Assembly (NCBI RefSeq): GCF_001866055.1
Contig: NZ_MLQS01000001.1
Coordinates: 1,108,501-1,172,500, forward strand
Direction of reading: 5' to 3'
DNA length: 64,000 nucleotides
DNA from: Anaerobacillus alkalidiazotrophicus
Lineage (GTDB): Bacteria; Bacillota; Bacilli; Bacillales_H; Anaerobacillaceae
Positions 10,429 to 21,120 of this stretch are shown one piece after another. Position 1 is the first letter of the stretch. Each line of letters begins with the position of its first letter. A model generated the notes under the pieces. The model was not told where the DNA came from, ran no database searches, and worked only from the letters and a program-made list of their open reading frames with translations. The position numbers were made by a program, and so were the translations under genes.

Positions 10429-10452
10429 GACTGCTCAAGTAGCAGTCTTTTT
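10429..10452 (+). terminator. Intrinsic terminator after yqxA
   Basis: A 7-bp perfect stem GACTGCT / AGCAGTC with a 5-nt loop is followed by TTTTT, 4 bp after the stop codon. A family 1 repeat begins directly after the T run. Confidence 0.88.
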
Positions 10453-10713
10453 CACATAATCAGAATTTATAAATTTCTAACTTGGAAAAACTGTCTAGCG
10501 CAAGCAGCCTACGAGCTCGGTCACTTCAGGCAAGCAACTGACTTTAATTACCTCTTGAAATCCTTCGGTGATTAGCTTCATGCAGCTTTGCTTCGAGGAA
10601 GCTTACTACAAAGCAGTACTTGAAGACGCAGAAGCACGTAAGAAGCCAAAGAGCGGCTTCTCTCAAAGGCCTTCCAGTGCCTATCACTCGTGACCAAGGC
10701 GCCTGCGCTTTTC
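10453..10713 (+). repeat. Family 1 dispersed repeat, copy 2 (yqxA-lepA gap)
   Basis: Full-length copy of the element seen at 3011-3267: same left block (ATAATCAGAATTTATAA), ACGAGCTCGGTCACTTCAG, the central GCTTCATGCAGCTTTGCTTC region and the right GTGACCAAGGCGCCTGCGCTTTTC. It abuts the yqxA terminator. A minus-strand frame (10544-10765) exists only because of the repeat. A remnant of the right end (CCTTGCGCTTTTCT) recurs near 10952-10967. Confidence 0.85.
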
Positions 10714-10819
10714 TTGGCTTTCCATATTTTTGAAGTAGCTTAAATTGAAATAATATATATGTCAAATGTTTATCTAGAAGTATCTAAATCATCAAAATAT
10801 TATACAATAATAAATTTGA

Positions 10820-10848
10820 TTGAAACAAAATGCAGCTATTGATATAAT
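10820..10848 (+). promoter_or_regulatory. Sigma-A-type promoter for lepA
   Basis: TTGAAA at 10820-10825 and TATAAT at 10843-10848 are separated by 17 bp. The leader to lepA is about 130 nt and includes the family 1 end remnant. It lies in the 560-bp gap after yqxA, which otherwise contains only repeat sequence. Confidence 0.7.
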
Positions 10849-10985
10849 TTATCCTAGTGAATATCAGTATGTAATGAAACTGGTTAAATAATTTATAAAA
10901 CGGTTTTGAAATAAAAGCAAGATCTTCAGTGACTTAAGGCGAGAAACAGAAGCCTTGCGCTTTTCTATTTGGGAGTGATTAACGA

Positions 10986-12812
10986 ATGAATAAAGAAGAA
11001 CGATTAAAACGAAGAGAGAAAATCCGTAATTTTTCAATTATTGCTCATATAGATCATGGTAAATCAACGTTGGCCGACCGTATCCTTGAAAAAACGAGTG
11101 CATTAACACAACGTGAAATGAAAGACCAAATGCTAGATGCAATGGACTTAGAAAGAGAACGGGGTATTACAATTAAATTAAATGCAGTTCAGTTAAGTTA
11201 CAAAGCGAAAAATGGGGAGGACTATATTTTCCATCTCATTGATACCCCAGGTCACGTTGACTTTACGTATGAAGTTTCGAGAAGTTTAGCAGCTTGTGAA
11301 GGTGCGTTACTAATTGTTGATGCGGCTCAAGGAATTGAAGCACAAACTCTTGCTAACGTATACTTAGCTCTTGATAATGACTTAGAAATTTTACCCGTCA
11401 TTAATAAAATAGATTTACCAAGTGCAGAGCCAGAGAGAGTTAAACAAGAAGTTGAAGATATTATTGGTTTAGATACATCTGATGCAGTACTCGCTTCTGC
11501 TAAAAATGGGATTGGTATTGAAGAAATTTTAGAGCAAGTAGTAGAGAAGGTGCCTGCGCCAAGTGGTGATCCTGAAGCACCTTTGAAAGCTTTAATCTTT
11601 GATTCATTGTATGACCCATACCGAGGTGTCATCGTATATATTCGTATTGTTGAAGGAACGGTTAAGCCAGGACAAAAAATTCGAATGATGGCGACAGGTG
11701 CTGAGTTTGAAGTAATTGAAACAGGTGTATTTACTCCAAAACCTGTAAAACAAAAAGAACTTACAGTTGGAGATGTTGGATTTTTAACTGCTTCGATTAA
11801 AAATGTTAGTGATACCCGTGTAGGGGATACAATTACGAGCGTCACTAATCCTGCGAATCAACCGTTGGCAGGTTATCGGAAAATGAACCCGATGGTGTTT
11901 TGTGGTTTGTATCCGTTAGACACGAATGATTATAATGATTTAAGAGATGCTCTTGAGAAACTTGAGTTAAACGATGCATCGTTACAGTATGAACCCGAAA
12001 CTTCTCAAGCTTTGGGCTTTGGTTTCCGTTGTGGTTTCTTAGGGTTATTGCACATGGAAATTATTCAAGAACGAATTGAAAGAGAGTTTAATATCGATAT
12101 TATCACTACAGCACCAAGTGTTATTTATAAAGTAACACTTACTAATGAGGAAGAATTAAGGATTGATAATCCTTCAAAAATGCCAGACCCACAAATTATT
12201 GAGTTTGTTGAAGAGCCATATGTGAAGGCTTCTGTCATGGTCCCTAATGATTATGTAGGGGCAGTTATGGAAATTTGTCAAAAGAAGCGTGGTAATTATC
12301 TAGATATGAAATATTTAGATGCAAACCGTGTGACACTTACGTATGAAATTCCGCTGTCAGAAATTGTATATGATTTCTTTGACCAATTAAAATCAAGTAC
12401 AAAAGGTTATGCTTCTTTTGACTACGAACTAATTGGTTATAAACAATCGAAATTAGTGAAAATGGATATTCTTTTAAATGCTGAAAGAGTAGATGCTTTA
12501 TCGGTAATAGTTCACCGTGATTCAGCTTATGAGCGAGGAAAAGTAATTGTAGAAAAGCTGAAAGAATTAATTCCACGTCAGCAATTTGAAGTTCCTGTTC
12601 AGGCGAGTATTGGGCAAAAAATTATTGCGAGATCGACGATTAAAGCTATTCGTAAGAATGTATTGGCCAAATGTTATGGTGGTGACATATCACGTAAACG
12701 TAAGCTTCTAGAGAAACAAAAAGAAGGGAAAAAACGTATGAAGAGTGTTGGAAGTGTTGAAGTTCCACAAGAAGCGTTTATGGCTGTTCTTCGTATGGAT
12801 GAAAATAAGTAA
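10986..12812 (+). CDS. lepA: Elongation factor 4 (LepA) GTPase
   Basis: Ribosome-associated translational GTPase related to EF-G, thought to act on stalled or mistranslocated ribosomes and on initiation. The 608-residue length is typical. GTP-binding motifs are visible: [11 protein letters not shown] (G1), RGITIK (G2), DTPGHVDF (G3) and NKIDLPSA (G4). The C-terminal LepA-specific domain ends with [21 protein letters not shown], a diagnostic block. The ATG follows GGGAG. A terminator separates it from hemW. Confidence 0.97.
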   Translation: MNKEERLKRREKIRNFSIIAHIDHGKSTLADRILEKTSALTQREMKDQMLDAMDLERERGITIKLNAVQLSYKAKNGEDYIFHLIDTPGHVDFTYEVSRSLAACEGALLIVDAAQGIEAQTLANVYLALDNDLEILPVINKIDLPSAEPERVKQEVEDIIGLDTSDAVLASAKNGIGIEEILEQVVEKVPAPSGDPEAPLKALIFDSLYDPYRGVIVYIRIVEGTVKPGQKIRMMATGAEFEVIETGVFTPKPVKQKELTVGDVGFLTASIKNVSDTRVGDTITSVTNPANQPLAGYRKMNPMVFCGLYPLDTNDYNDLRDALEKLELNDASLQYEPETSQALGFGFRCGFLGLLHMEIIQERIEREFNIDIITTAPSVIYKVTLTNEEELRIDNPSKMPDPQIIEFVEEPYVKASVMVPNDYVGAVMEICQKKRGNYLDMKYLDANRVTLTYEIPLSEIVYDFFDQLKSSTKGYASFDYELIGYKQSKLVKMDILLNAERVDALSVIVHRDSAYERGKVIVEKLKELIPRQQFEVPVQASIGQKIIARSTIKAIRKNVLAKCYGGDISRKRKLLEKQKEGKKRMKSVGSVEVPQEAFMAVLRMDENK

Positions 12813-12824
12813 TAAATTTTGATT

Positions 12825-12856
12825 AACCGTAGAAGTTACAGCTCTACGGTTTTTCT
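12825..12856 (+). terminator. Intrinsic terminator after lepA
   Basis: An 8-bp stem AACCGTAG / CTACGGTT is followed by TTTCTT, 13 bp beyond the lepA stop. Confidence 0.85.
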
Positions 12857-12946
12857 TCGCAATGAGATTCAACTTGTAAATTTCTCTTAAAATAAATGCT
12901 TGTATGATTCTACTATCCTAAATTCCATAAAAAAGAGGTTGATCCA

Positions 12947-14086
12947 ATGTTTAGTCCGAAAGCGGTGTACGTTCATATTCCTTTTTGTGAACAGATCTGC
13001 CATTATTGTGATTTTAACAAAGTCTTTTTAAAGGGCCAGCCAGTTGATGACTATATCGCGGCTTGTGAAACCGAGATGAAAGAAACAGTAAAACAATTTC
13101 CTTATAAAGAAATACAATCAATTTATGTGGGGGGAGGGACCCCGACATCTTTATCAGTTATTCAATTAGAAAGGTTATTAAAAGCTATAAAAAATGTTTA
13201 TAAACCATGTGAAGATGTAGAATATACGATTGAAGTTAACCCGAGTAATATGGTAGAAGAAAAGCTAGCGGTGATAAAGGAAGCTGGTATAAATCGATTA
13301 AGTATAGGTGTACAGGCTTTCCAAGAAGAATTACTTAGACGTATTGGCAGAAATCATGTAGAAAAAGATATTTATGACACAATTGATAAAGCTAGAACAT
13401 TAGGCTTCGAAAATATTTCTGTAGATTTAATGTTTGGATTACCAGGTCAAACTGTTTCGATGTTCAAAGAGACCTTAATAAAGGCTATCCAATTAAATAT
13501 TCCGCATTTTTCTGCGTATTCCTTAAAGGTTGAAGAGAAAACAGTTTTTCATCAATTGCAAAGAAAAGGGAAGCTTCATTTACCAGCAGAAGATGACGAG
13601 GTAAAGATGTATGAATTATTAATGAACGTGCTTTTAGAACACGGATATAACCAGTACGAAATCAGTAATTTTAGTAAAAGTAATTATGAGAGTAAGCATA
13701 ATTTAACGTATTGGAATAACGAAGAATATTATGGTATTGGAGCAGGAGCCCATGGGTATGTAGGGGGAATTAGACATTCTAATGTTGGACCTATCAAAAA
13801 ATATATATCGTTAATTGATACAACGGGACGTTCTGCCAACGAACAGCATATAGTAACTTTTGAAGAGAAGATTGAAGAGGAAATGTTTCTAGGGTTAAGA
13901 AAATTAGAAGGTGTCTCTATTGAACGTTTTATTAATAAATACGGAAAATCTCCTTTTGATTTTTTTGGAAAAGAGATTAAACACCTTGAAATTCAAGGTT
14001 TGGTTGAAATTGTTAATGGACAAATGAAATTGACTAGAAATGGACTTTTTGTAGCAAACGAGGTTTTTGAGAAATTTTTATTTTAG
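12947..14086 (+). CDS. hemW: Radical SAM heme chaperone HemW (HemN-like)
   Basis: Radical S-adenosylmethionine protein of the HemN/HemW family. The N-terminal cluster motif is CEQICHYCDF (C14, C18, C21). The residue after the CxxxCxxC-x step is Phe, where true oxygen-independent coproporphyrinogen oxidases have a fourth Cys; this points to HemW, a heme-binding insertion chaperone, rather than HemN. GGGTPTSL, EVNPSN, IGVQAF and the C-terminal HemN region ISNFSKSNYESKHNLTYW are also present. The 379-residue length fits. It is often annotated hemN at this position. The ATG follows AGAGG. Confidence 0.93.
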   Translation: MFSPKAVYVHIPFCEQICHYCDFNKVFLKGQPVDDYIAACETEMKETVKQFPYKEIQSIYVGGGTPTSLSVIQLERLLKAIKNVYKPCEDVEYTIEVNPSNMVEEKLAVIKEAGINRLSIGVQAFQEELLRRIGRNHVEKDIYDTIDKARTLGFENISVDLMFGLPGQTVSMFKETLIKAIQLNIPHFSAYSLKVEEKTVFHQLQRKGKLHLPAEDDEVKMYELLMNVLLEHGYNQYEISNFSKSNYESKHNLTYWNNEEYYGIGAGAHGYVGGIRHSNVGPIKKYISLIDTTGRSANEQHIVTFEEKIEEEMFLGLRKLEGVSIERFINKYGKSPFDFFGKEIKHLEIQGLVEIVNGQMKLTRNGLFVANEVFEKFLF

Positions 14087-14198
14087 TGCGGAATTTCATA
14101 AAATTTATCGAGTGCAGCAAACTATATTGAGTTGAATTTGTTTCTTTTAACTCGATATAGTTTACTGTCGTGTCAAATAAATCTTATGAAATTCATAG
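14087..14198 (+). repeat. Family 3 palindromic element, copy A
   Basis: Starts right after the hemW stop. Imperfect terminal inverted repeats GGAATTTCATA (14090-14100) and TATGAAATTCA (14185-14195) enclose an inner stem AACTATATTGAGTT / AACTCGATATAGTT. Related copies lie at 25938, 37261 and 45142, and an interrupted one at 24677-24942. The element may also act as the 3' structure of the hemW message. Confidence 0.75.
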
Positions 14199-14277
14199 TT
14201 GGGAAATAGAAAAATCACAAAAGACCTAAACTTTTCACTGTATATTCTTTATTTAAAAGCTAACTTACTCTGAACCG

Positions 14278-14307
14278 TTGACAAAGAATATAGATTTTTG
14301 GTAATTT
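14278..14307 (+). promoter_or_regulatory. Promoter of the hrcA heat-shock operon
   Basis: A perfect TTGACA at 14278-14283 is followed after 18 bp by a weak -10, TAATTT (14302-14307). It lies just upstream of the CIRCE operator, as expected for a class I heat-shock operon. Confidence 0.65.
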
Positions 14308-14318
14308 ATTATTAGTAT

Positions 14319-14345
14319 TTAGCACTCGTCAACCAAGAGTGCTAA
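14319..14345 (+). promoter_or_regulatory. CIRCE operator (HrcA binding site)
   Basis: TTAGCACTC - 9 bp - GAGTGCTAA is a perfect match to the CIRCE inverted repeat bound by the HrcA repressor. It ends 16 bp before the hrcA start, so hrcA-grpE-dnaK are expected to be autoregulated and induced by heat. Confidence 0.98.
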
Positions 14346-14361
14346 CAGGGGTGATAATACA

Positions 14362-15396
14362 ATGTTAACAGAACGTCAATTATTAATTCTAAAAGCAATT
14401 ATTGATGATTATATCCGTTCTGCAGAACCAGTGGGTTCTAGAAGTGTATCTAAAAGAGAAGATATTTCATATAGTCCGGCAACAATACGTAATGAAATGG
14501 CTGATTTGGAGGAACTTGGTTTTTTAGAGAAGCCGCATAGTTCTGCTGGTAGAATTCCTTCACAAAAAGGTTATCGTTATTACGTAGATCACTTGTTATC
14601 ACCTGAATTACTTTCAAAGTCAGAAATTAAAGACATTAAATCAATTTTTGCTCAAAAAATTCATGAAGTTGAGCAAGTTATTGAACAGTCGGCACAAATC
14701 TTGTCGAATTTGACAAGTTACACTTCTATCGTGTTAGGGCCTGAAGTCTTTGAAACAACTTTACAACATTTGCAAATAATCCCATTAACTCAAGCTACTG
14801 GTGTTGCAATTATTGTTACTAATACTGGCCACGTTGAGAAACAAGCAATTTCAATACCTGAAGGAATGAAACTTTCAGATATTGAAATGATGGTGAATAT
14901 TTTAAATGAAAGACTAAAAGGTGTTTCAATGCTTGAACTTAGAGGAAAGATTTTCTCCGAAGTTGGAATTGTATTGAAAATGCATATTAGCAACTATAAA
15001 GATACGATGCAAATGTTAGAACAGTCATTTAAACAGGAGAAAAACGATCAAATTTTCTTTGGTGGTAAGACGAACATTTTTTCTCAACCTGAATTTCGTG
15101 ATGTAGAAAAAGTACGTCAACTTCTTGAAATGTTTGAGGAAAAACAACTTATTCATAAAATATTCAGATCAGATAGTTCAGGGATTACTGTGAAAATAGG
15201 CCAAGAAAATAACCATGAAGCAATAGATCATTGTAGTATTATCACAGCAACCTATACTGTAGACGGGAAACATTTAGGTACAATAGGAATATTAGGTCCA
15301 ACGAGAATGGAGTATCGACGTACTATAGGGGTTTTAGATTATATATCTAAAGGAATGACAAATACTTTAACTAGTCTGTATCAAAGAAATAAGTAA
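14362..15396 (+). CDS. hrcA: Heat-inducible transcription repressor HrcA
   Basis: Repressor of class I heat-shock genes; it binds CIRCE and needs GroEL for activity. The 344-residue protein opens with a winged-helix domain (LTERQLLILKAIIDDYI, EPVGSRSV, SPATIRNEMADLEELGFLEKPHSSAGRIPS) followed by the GAF-like and dimerisation domain. The ATG follows AGGGGTGAT and is 16 bp downstream of a perfect CIRCE. It is first in the hrcA-grpE-dnaK order. Confidence 0.97.
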   Translation: MLTERQLLILKAIIDDYIRSAEPVGSRSVSKREDISYSPATIRNEMADLEELGFLEKPHSSAGRIPSQKGYRYYVDHLLSPELLSKSEIKDIKSIFAQKIHEVEQVIEQSAQILSNLTSYTSIVLGPEVFETTLQHLQIIPLTQATGVAIIVTNTGHVEKQAISIPEGMKLSDIEMMVNILNERLKGVSMLELRGKIFSEVGIVLKMHISNYKDTMQMLEQSFKQEKNDQIFFGGKTNIFSQPEFRDVEKVRQLLEMFEEKQLIHKIFRSDSSGITVKIGQENNHEAIDHCSIITATYTVDGKHLGTIGILGPTRMEYRRTIGVLDYISKGMTNTLTSLYQRNK

Positions 15397-15500
15397 TGGA
15401 AATATTGACAAATAGCAGAAAAATATATATTCTGCCTGTTGGTAGTCATTTTATTCCATGTGAATTAGTATAGTTTTACTTTGTTAGGGAGGTGAAAGAG

Positions 15501-16076
15501 TTGGATAGAGCAGAACAAGAATTGGAACAACAAACAAAAGAAGATGTAGTAGTAGAAGTTGAAAATGATAATGATGCACAACAAGGCGACGATCTTAAAG
15601 ATGAAGAGGTAACTTTATCTGAAGAAGAATTGAGGATTCAAGACCTTGAAACACAGGTAAAAGAATTAAATGATCGTTTGCTTCGTGTTCAAGCGGATTA
15701 TGATAACTTCCGTCGAAGAACAAGACAAGAGAAGGAAGCAGCTGCCAAATATAGATCGCAAAGTTTGCTAGAAGAATTGATTCCTGCTATCGATAACTTT
15801 GATCGTGCATTAGGAGTTAATGCTGAAAGTGATGAAGCTAAATCTATACAACAAGGAATGGAAATGGTATATCGTCAATTAACTGAGGCTTTAAAAAATG
15901 AAGGATTAGAGGTAATTGCGGCAGTTGGTCAAGACTTTGATCCACATTATCATCAAGCAGTAATGCAAGTTGAAAGCGAAGATTATCAACCTAATGTAGT
16001 CGTTGAAGAATTACAAAAGGGTTATAAACTCAAAGATCGTGTTATTCGACCTTCAATGGTAAAAGTAAGTCAATAA
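15501..16076 (+). CDS. grpE: GrpE, DnaK nucleotide exchange factor
   Basis: Cochaperone that releases ADP from DnaK. The 191-residue protein has an acidic, disordered N-terminus (about 1-55), a long coiled coil ([26 protein letters not shown]) and the C-terminal beta domain with [21 protein letters not shown] and the closing [24 protein letters not shown] at 15492 would extend it by three codons but overlaps the ribosome binding site GGGAGGTG; the TTG at 15501 has correct spacing and is preferred. It is cotranscribed with hrcA and dnaK. Confidence 0.95.
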   Translation: MDRAEQELEQQTKEDVVVEVENDNDAQQGDDLKDEEVTLSEEELRIQDLETQVKELNDRLLRVQADYDNFRRRTRQEKEAAAKYRSQSLLEELIPAIDNFDRALGVNAESDEAKSIQQGMEMVYRQLTEALKNEGLEVIAAVGQDFDPHYHQAVMQVESEDYQPNVVVEELQKGYKLKDRVIRPSMVKVSQ

Positions 16077-16119
16077 TGACGAGATAAAAGATACATAAAT
16101 TTATAGGAGGAAATAGTCA

Positions 16120-17943
16120 ATGAGTAAAGTTATTGGTATTGATTTAGGTACAACTAACTCTTGTGTAGCAGTAATGGAGGGCGGAGAGGCAGTAGTTATC
16201 CCAAACCCTGAAGGAAATAGAACTACACCTTCAGTAGTTGCCTTTAAAAATGGAGAACGTTTAGTAGGTGAAGTAGCTAAGCGCCAAGCAATTACAAATC
16301 CAAACACTATTATTTCGATTAAACGTTATATGGGAACTGATCACAAAGAAGAAGTAGAAGGAAAAAAATATACTCCACAAGAAATTTCTGCAATCATTCT
16401 TCAAAAGTTAAAAGAGGATGCTGAAGCGTATTTAGGAGAAAAAGTAACAAAAGCTGTTATCACAGTTCCAGCTTACTTTAATGACTCTCAACGTCAAGCA
16501 ACAAAGGACGCTGGTAAAATTGCAGGATTAGAAGTTGAGCGTATCGTAAATGAACCGACAGCGGCTGCTTTAGCTTATGGTCTTGAGAAACAAGAAGATC
16601 AAACGATTTTAGTTTATGACTTAGGTGGTGGAACGTTTGACGTATCTATCCTTGAGCTAGGTGATGGCTTTTTTGAAGTAAAAGCAACTTCTGGAGACAA
16701 TAAGCTTGGTGGAGACGACTTTGACCAAGTAATTATTGACTATTTAGTAGCAGAGTTTAAGAAAGAAAATTCTATAGATCTTTCGCAAGATAAAATGGCT
16801 CTACAACGCTTAAAAGATGCTGCTGAGAAAGCGAAAAAAGATCTTTCAGGAGTGACTTCAACACAAATTTCTTTACCATTTATTACAGCTGATGCTACAG
16901 GACCTAAACACTTAGAAGTAACATTAACTCGTGCTAAGTTTGATGAAATTTCTAGCCAACTTGTGGAGCGTACAATGGGTCCAACTCGCCAAGCTCTTCA
17001 AGATGCAGGTATGACTCCAAATGATATTGATAAAGTTGTACTTGTTGGTGGTTCAACACGTATACCAGCTGTACAAGAGGCTATCAAAAAGGTAATTGGT
17101 AAGGACCCTCATAAAGGTGTAAACCCTGATGAAGTAGTTGCATTAGGTGCAGCGGTTCAAGCAGGTGTTTTAACTGGGGATGTTAAGGATGTTGTATTAT
17201 TAGACGTTACACCTTTATCTTTAGGGATTGAAACAATGGGTGCAGTATTTACTAAATTAATTGATCGTAATACAACGATTCCAACAAGTAAGTCACAAGT
17301 GTTTTCAACTGCTAGTGATAATCAACCGTCAGTAGATATCCATGTTCTTCAAGGTGAGCGTCAAATGGCGGCAGATAATAAAACGCTTGGAAGATTCCAG
17401 TTAACTGATATTCCACCAGCTCCACGTGGTGTTCCTCAAATCGAAGTAACCTTTGATATTGATGCAAACGGGATTGTTAACGTAAAAGCTAAAGATTTAG
17501 GAACAAATAAAGAGCAATCAATTACGATTACCTCTTCTTCAGGATTAAGTGACGAGGAAATCGATAAAATGGTGAAGGATGCGGAAGCAAATGCTGAAGC
17601 TGATAAAAAGCGTCGTGAAGAAGTAGACCTTCGTAATGAGGCAGATCATTTAGTATTTACAACTGAAAAAACATTAAAAGATCTTGAAGGCAAAGTTGAT
17701 GAAGGTGAAGTAACTAAAGCGAATGAAGCAAAAGATAAGCTGAAAACTGCTCTTGAAGGAACAGATGCTGAAGCTATTAAAACAGCAAAAGATGAACTGC
17801 AAGAACTAGTTCAAGCTTTATCAGTAAAATTATATGAGCAAGCTGCACAAGCAGCTCAAGGTGAGCAAGGTCAACAAGATGCTAAAGCAGACGATAATGT
17901 TGTCGATGCTGAGTATGAAGAAGTAAATGATGAAAAGAAATAA
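16120..17943 (+). CDS. dnaK: Chaperone DnaK (Hsp70)
   Basis: ATP-dependent chaperone that binds exposed hydrophobic segments and works with DnaJ and GrpE. At 607 residues it is full length. The nucleotide-binding domain has [27 protein letters not shown] and [13 protein letters not shown]; the linker and substrate domain begin [16 protein letters not shown]. The lid ends in an acidic tail ([13 protein letters not shown]) typical of the family. It lacks the roughly 24-residue insert of Gram-negative DnaK in the ATPase domain, as expected for Firmicutes. The ATG follows AGGAGG. A terminator lies downstream, before dnaJ. Confidence 0.98.
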   Translation: MSKVIGIDLGTTNSCVAVMEGGEAVVIPNPEGNRTTPSVVAFKNGERLVGEVAKRQAITNPNTIISIKRYMGTDHKEEVEGKKYTPQEISAIILQKLKEDAEAYLGEKVTKAVITVPAYFNDSQRQATKDAGKIAGLEVERIVNEPTAAALAYGLEKQEDQTILVYDLGGGTFDVSILELGDGFFEVKATSGDNKLGGDDFDQVIIDYLVAEFKKENSIDLSQDKMALQRLKDAAEKAKKDLSGVTSTQISLPFITADATGPKHLEVTLTRAKFDEISSQLVERTMGPTRQALQDAGMTPNDIDKVVLVGGSTRIPAVQEAIKKVIGKDPHKGVNPDEVVALGAAVQAGVLTGDVKDVVLLDVTPLSLGIETMGAVFTKLIDRNTTIPTSKSQVFSTASDNQPSVDIHVLQGERQMAADNKTLGRFQLTDIPPAPRGVPQIEVTFDIDANGIVNVKAKDLGTNKEQSITITSSSGLSDEEIDKMVKDAEANAEADKKRREEVDLRNEADHLVFTTEKTLKDLEGKVDEGEVTKANEAKDKLKTALEGTDAEAIKTAKDELQELVQALSVKLYEQAAQAAQGEQGQQDAKADDNVVDAEYEEVNDEKK

Positions 17944-17962
17944 GGCACAAGCCTTGAGAAAG

Positions 17963-17998
17963 AAGTCAAAGTCAGGCTATTAGGCTTTGACTTTTTTC
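17963..17998 (+). terminator. Terminator-like hairpin between dnaK and dnaJ
   Basis: A 9-bp stem AAGTCAAAG / CTTTGACTT is followed by a T run (CTTTTTTCC). It lies 20 bp after dnaK and should reduce read-through into dnaJ, giving more DnaK than DnaJ. No clear separate dnaJ promoter was found in the 236-bp gap. Confidence 0.8.
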
Positions 17999-18179
17999 CA
18001 CTTTAAGAAAGAATAATTAGAGTAGACTTTGTTTGTATTGGTGATAGTATTAAAAAGCTTAAGTTAGAATATAGTATTGTGCAGTAAAATATAAAAGATA
18101 CCAATCCCCTAATGCTTCACATTTTTCAGGGATAGTGTTAAGATATTCGTTATGTAATAAATTCGGGAGTGGGTACAAA

Positions 18180-19298
18180 ATGAGTAAACGTGATTTTTAT
18201 GAAGTACTAGGTGTTGATAAAAGTGCTTCTGCAGATGAAGTAAAAAAGGCTTATCGTCAGCTAGCTCGCAAGTATCATCCAGATGTTAATAAAGCAGCGG
18301 ATGCAGAGTCGAAATTTAAAGAAGTTAAAGAAGCGTATGATACGATAAGTGATCCACAAAAGAAGGCTCATTATGATCAATTTGGACATTCTGATCCTAA
18401 TCAAGGTTTTGGTGGTGGTGGCGACTTCGGTGGCTTCAGCGATATTTTTGATATGTTTTTTGGTGGTGGAGGCGGCAGAAGGAATCCGAATGCACCAAGA
18501 CAAGGAGCGGATTTACAATATACGATGACATTGGAGTTTAAGGAAGCTGTTTTTGGGAAAGAAACTGATATTGAGATACCTAAAGAAGAAACGTGTGATA
18601 CGTGTTTTGGTAGTGGAGCCAAACCAGGTACAAAACCTGAAACATGTTCACACTGTAATGGTACTGGTCAATTAAGTGTAGAGCAAAACACACCATTTGG
18701 TCGAGTTGTCAATAGGCGTGTATGTCACCACTGTGAGGGTACTGGAAAGTATGTAAAAGATAAGTGTAATACTTGTGGTGGTAAAGGAAAGGTACGTAAG
18801 CGTAAAAAAATTCATGTCAAAATTCCAGCTGGAATCGATACTGGTCAGCAAATTCGTGTTTCAGGCCAAGGTGAAAGCGGCGTGAACGGTGGACCACCTG
18901 GTGACTTATTTGTTGTGATTAACGTAAAACCACATGAGTTTTTTGAGCGTGATGGAGATGATTTATATTGTGAAATGCCAATCACATATGTTCAAGCTAC
19001 CCTTGGAGATGAAATTGAGGTTCCGACGTTACAAGGGAAAATTAAATTAAAAATTCCAGCGGGTACACAAACAGGAACAAACTTTAGATTAAGAGGAAAA
19101 GGTGTTCCAAATGTTAGAGGCTATGGACAAGGTGATCAGCACATTCAAGTTCGAGTTATTATTCCTAAAAATTTATCCGAAAAACAGAAAGAATTATTAA
19201 GGGAATTCGGTGAGTTAAGCGGGAATCAAGCTCCAGATGAGCAAAGTGAAAATTTCTTTTCAAAAGTAAAGCGAGCATTTAAAAGTTTTAATGATTAA
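18180..19298 (+). CDS. dnaJ: Chaperone DnaJ (Hsp40)
   Basis: Cochaperone that delivers substrates to DnaK and stimulates its ATPase. The 372-residue protein has a J domain with YHPDVN (HPD motif) in the first 70 residues, a Gly/Phe-rich linker, and four zinc-finger repeats [24 protein letters not shown] and CNTCGGKG, followed by the C-terminal substrate-binding domains. The frame could start at a GTG at 18135, but the ATG at 18180 after a GGGAGTGGG site begins [11 protein letters not shown] as in the family. It is followed at 29 bp by prmA. Confidence 0.97.
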   Translation: MSKRDFYEVLGVDKSASADEVKKAYRQLARKYHPDVNKAADAESKFKEVKEAYDTISDPQKKAHYDQFGHSDPNQGFGGGGDFGGFSDIFDMFFGGGGGRRNPNAPRQGADLQYTMTLEFKEAVFGKETDIEIPKEETCDTCFGSGAKPGTKPETCSHCNGTGQLSVEQNTPFGRVVNRRVCHHCEGTGKYVKDKCNTCGGKGKVRKRKKIHVKIPAGIDTGQQIRVSGQGESGVNGGPPGDLFVVINVKPHEFFERDGDDLYCEMPITYVQATLGDEIEVPTLQGKIKLKIPAGTQTGTNFRLRGKGVPNVRGYGQGDQHIQVRVIIPKNLSEKQKELLREFGELSGNQAPDEQSENFFSKVKRAFKSFND

Positions 19299-19327
19299 TT
19301 AATTAGGAAGAGATGGAGTTGGTAGAG

Positions 19328-20269
19328 TTGAAATGGTCTGAAATTAGTATTCAAACAACACAAGAGGCTGTTGAGCCTGTCTGTAATATTCTGCATGAGG
19401 CAGGTGCAAGTGGGGTAGTAATCGAAGACCCGCAAGATCTTATCACTGATTGGGAAGATCAGTTTGGTGAAATCTACCAACTCTCTCCTGATGATTATCC
19501 TAAAGAAGGAGTTATAGTTAAAGCATATCTCCCGGTGAACAGTTTTCTAGGTGAAACCGTTGAAGGGATTAAAGAAGCAATAAACGGATTGTTAGTTTAT
19601 GATATTGATATTGGTCTAAATAAAGTCTCTATAAGCGAGGTCAATGAAGAAGAGTGGGCAACAGCTTGGAAAAAATATTATAAACCTGTAAAAATATCAA
19701 ATCATATTACCATTACACCGACATGGGAAGAATATGAGCCTGAAAAAGATGATGAATGTATTATCGAACTTGATCCAGGTATGGCTTTCGGGACAGGAAC
19801 ACATCCTACAACAGTTCTTTGTGTAAGGGCAATCGAAAAGAAAATTACAGAGAAAGACCATGTTATCGATGTTGGTACGGGTACAGGAGTATTAAGTATC
19901 GCTGCGGCAAAGCTTGGAGCAGAGAAGGTTTTGGCCCTTGATCTAGATGAAGTTGCAGTTAAAAGTGCGATTATAAACGTTAAATTAAATAAAGTTCAAG
20001 ACGTTGTTTCAGTAAAACAAAATAATTTACTTGAACAAGTTAATGAGAAGGCAGATTTAATTGTAGCAAACATCTTAGCTGAGGTTATTGTACGCTTTGT
20101 TCAAGATGCGGCAAAGGTACTTAAACAAGGTGGGACATTTATTACTTCGGGTATTATTAGTGGTAAAAAACAAGAAGTGAAGGATGCTCTTCTTAAACAT
20201 GGTTTTATCATCGAGGAGACCTTAGAGATGGAAGATTGGGTCGCGTTTATTTCAAAAAATGGAAATTGA
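19328..20269 (+). CDS. prmA: Ribosomal protein L11 methyltransferase
   Basis: SAM-dependent methyltransferase that trimethylates ribosomal protein L11. The N-terminal substrate-recognition domain precedes the catalytic part with [16 protein letters not shown], the SAM loop [19 protein letters not shown] and the NILA motif of [12 protein letters not shown]. The TTG at 19328 gives MKWSEISIQ, the usual family start, 313 residues. An ATG at 19313 would add five residues but lies too close to its AGGAAG site. It is downstream of dnaJ and 93 bp upstream of rsmE, the common Bacillus order. Confidence 0.93.
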   Translation: MKWSEISIQTTQEAVEPVCNILHEAGASGVVIEDPQDLITDWEDQFGEIYQLSPDDYPKEGVIVKAYLPVNSFLGETVEGIKEAINGLLVYDIDIGLNKVSISEVNEEEWATAWKKYYKPVKISNHITITPTWEEYEPEKDDECIIELDPGMAFGTGTHPTTVLCVRAIEKKITEKDHVIDVGTGTGVLSIAAAKLGAEKVLALDLDEVAVKSAIINVKLNKVQDVVSVKQNNLLEQVNEKADLIVANILAEVIVRFVQDAAKVLKQGGTFITSGIISGKKQEVKDALLKHGFIIEETLEMEDWVAFISKNGN

Positions 20270-20362
20270 ATTCCTTGCTTCTACCTTGTGATTGGCGTTG
20301 GTAGAAGCTTGCATTTTGTTAATGGTACTTCACTATAAAATAAAATTGGAAGGTGTATGAAA

Positions 20363-21115
20363 GTGCAAAGGTATTTTGTAGCGAATGATCAGCTAAATGA
20401 AACGAAGTTCTTTATAATCGGTGAGGATGTTAAGCATATAAGTAAGGTTATGCGTATGGTGATTGGTGATCAGATTATTTGTATTAATGAGAAAGGTCTG
20501 GTAGCTCGTTGTGAAATCACATCAATTTCTTCAGCTGAAATTTCGGGAAGTGTAATTGAATATTTAGCAGAAAATAAGGAAATGCCGGTAAAAGTTACCA
20601 TTGCACAAGGCCTTCCAAAAGGTGATAAAATAGATATGATTGTACAAAAAGGTACAGAACTTGGAGCTTCTGAATTTATTCCTTTTCAGGCTTCTAGATC
20701 TATAGTTAAATGGGATGAAAAAAAATCAGAAAAGAAAATTGAAAGATTACAAAAAATTTCTAAGGAAGCGGCCGAGCAATCTTACCGTAATATTGTACCA
20801 AAAGTAAATAATAATCATTCCTTTCAACAGTTGTTAAAGAAAAGTGAAAGTTACGATATAAAAATTGTCGCATTTGAGGAAAACGCAAAAGCTGGGGAAA
20901 AGAGTAATTTAGTTACAACAATTAATAATACAGAGGTAGGTTCCTCTGTTATGATATTGGTTGGACCTGAGGGGGGCTTGTCCAATGAAGAAGTTAAGGA
21001 GCTAGAAAAAGTAGGATTTATTCCTTGTAGTTTTGGCCCTAGAATTTTACGTACAGAAACTGCTGCATTATATTTCTTATCAGTAGTTTCCTATCATTTT
21101 GAATTATTGAGGTGA
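20363..21115 (+). CDS. rsmE: 16S rRNA m3U1498 methyltransferase
   Basis: SPOUT-class methyltransferase that makes m3U1498 in 16S rRNA. The 250-residue protein starts MQRYFVAND and shows ITIAQGLPKGDK-like and IIQKGTELGA-like blocks (here VTIAQGLPKGDK, IVQKGTELGASEFIPF) plus the SPOUT knot motifs ILVGPEGGLSNEE and GPRILRTETA. The GTG at 20363 is preferred over the ATG at 20357 because GGAAGGTG sits 7 nt upstream and homologues start at MQRYF. The stop overlaps the mtaB start region, suggesting coupled translation. Confidence 0.93.
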   Translation: MQRYFVANDQLNETKFFIIGEDVKHISKVMRMVIGDQIICINEKGLVARCEITSISSAEISGSVIEYLAENKEMPVKVTIAQGLPKGDKIDMIVQKGTELGASEFIPFQASRSIVKWDEKKSEKKIERLQKISKEAAEQSYRNIVPKVNNNHSFQQLLKKSESYDIKIVAFEENAKAGEKSNLVTTINNTEVGSSVMILVGPEGGLSNEEVKELEKVGFIPCSFGPRILRTETAALYFLSVVSYHFELLR

Positions 21116-21120
21116 TGAGT

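Noticed and set aside
10544..10765. Minus-strand frame of 73 codons between yqxA and lepA
   Set aside because: It lies across family 1 copy 2 and exists only because the repeat is open in that frame; no ribosome binding site and no protein features.
11327..11845. 172-codon frame antisense to lepA
   Set aside because: Shadow of the lepA codon pattern; no binding site and no recognisable domains.
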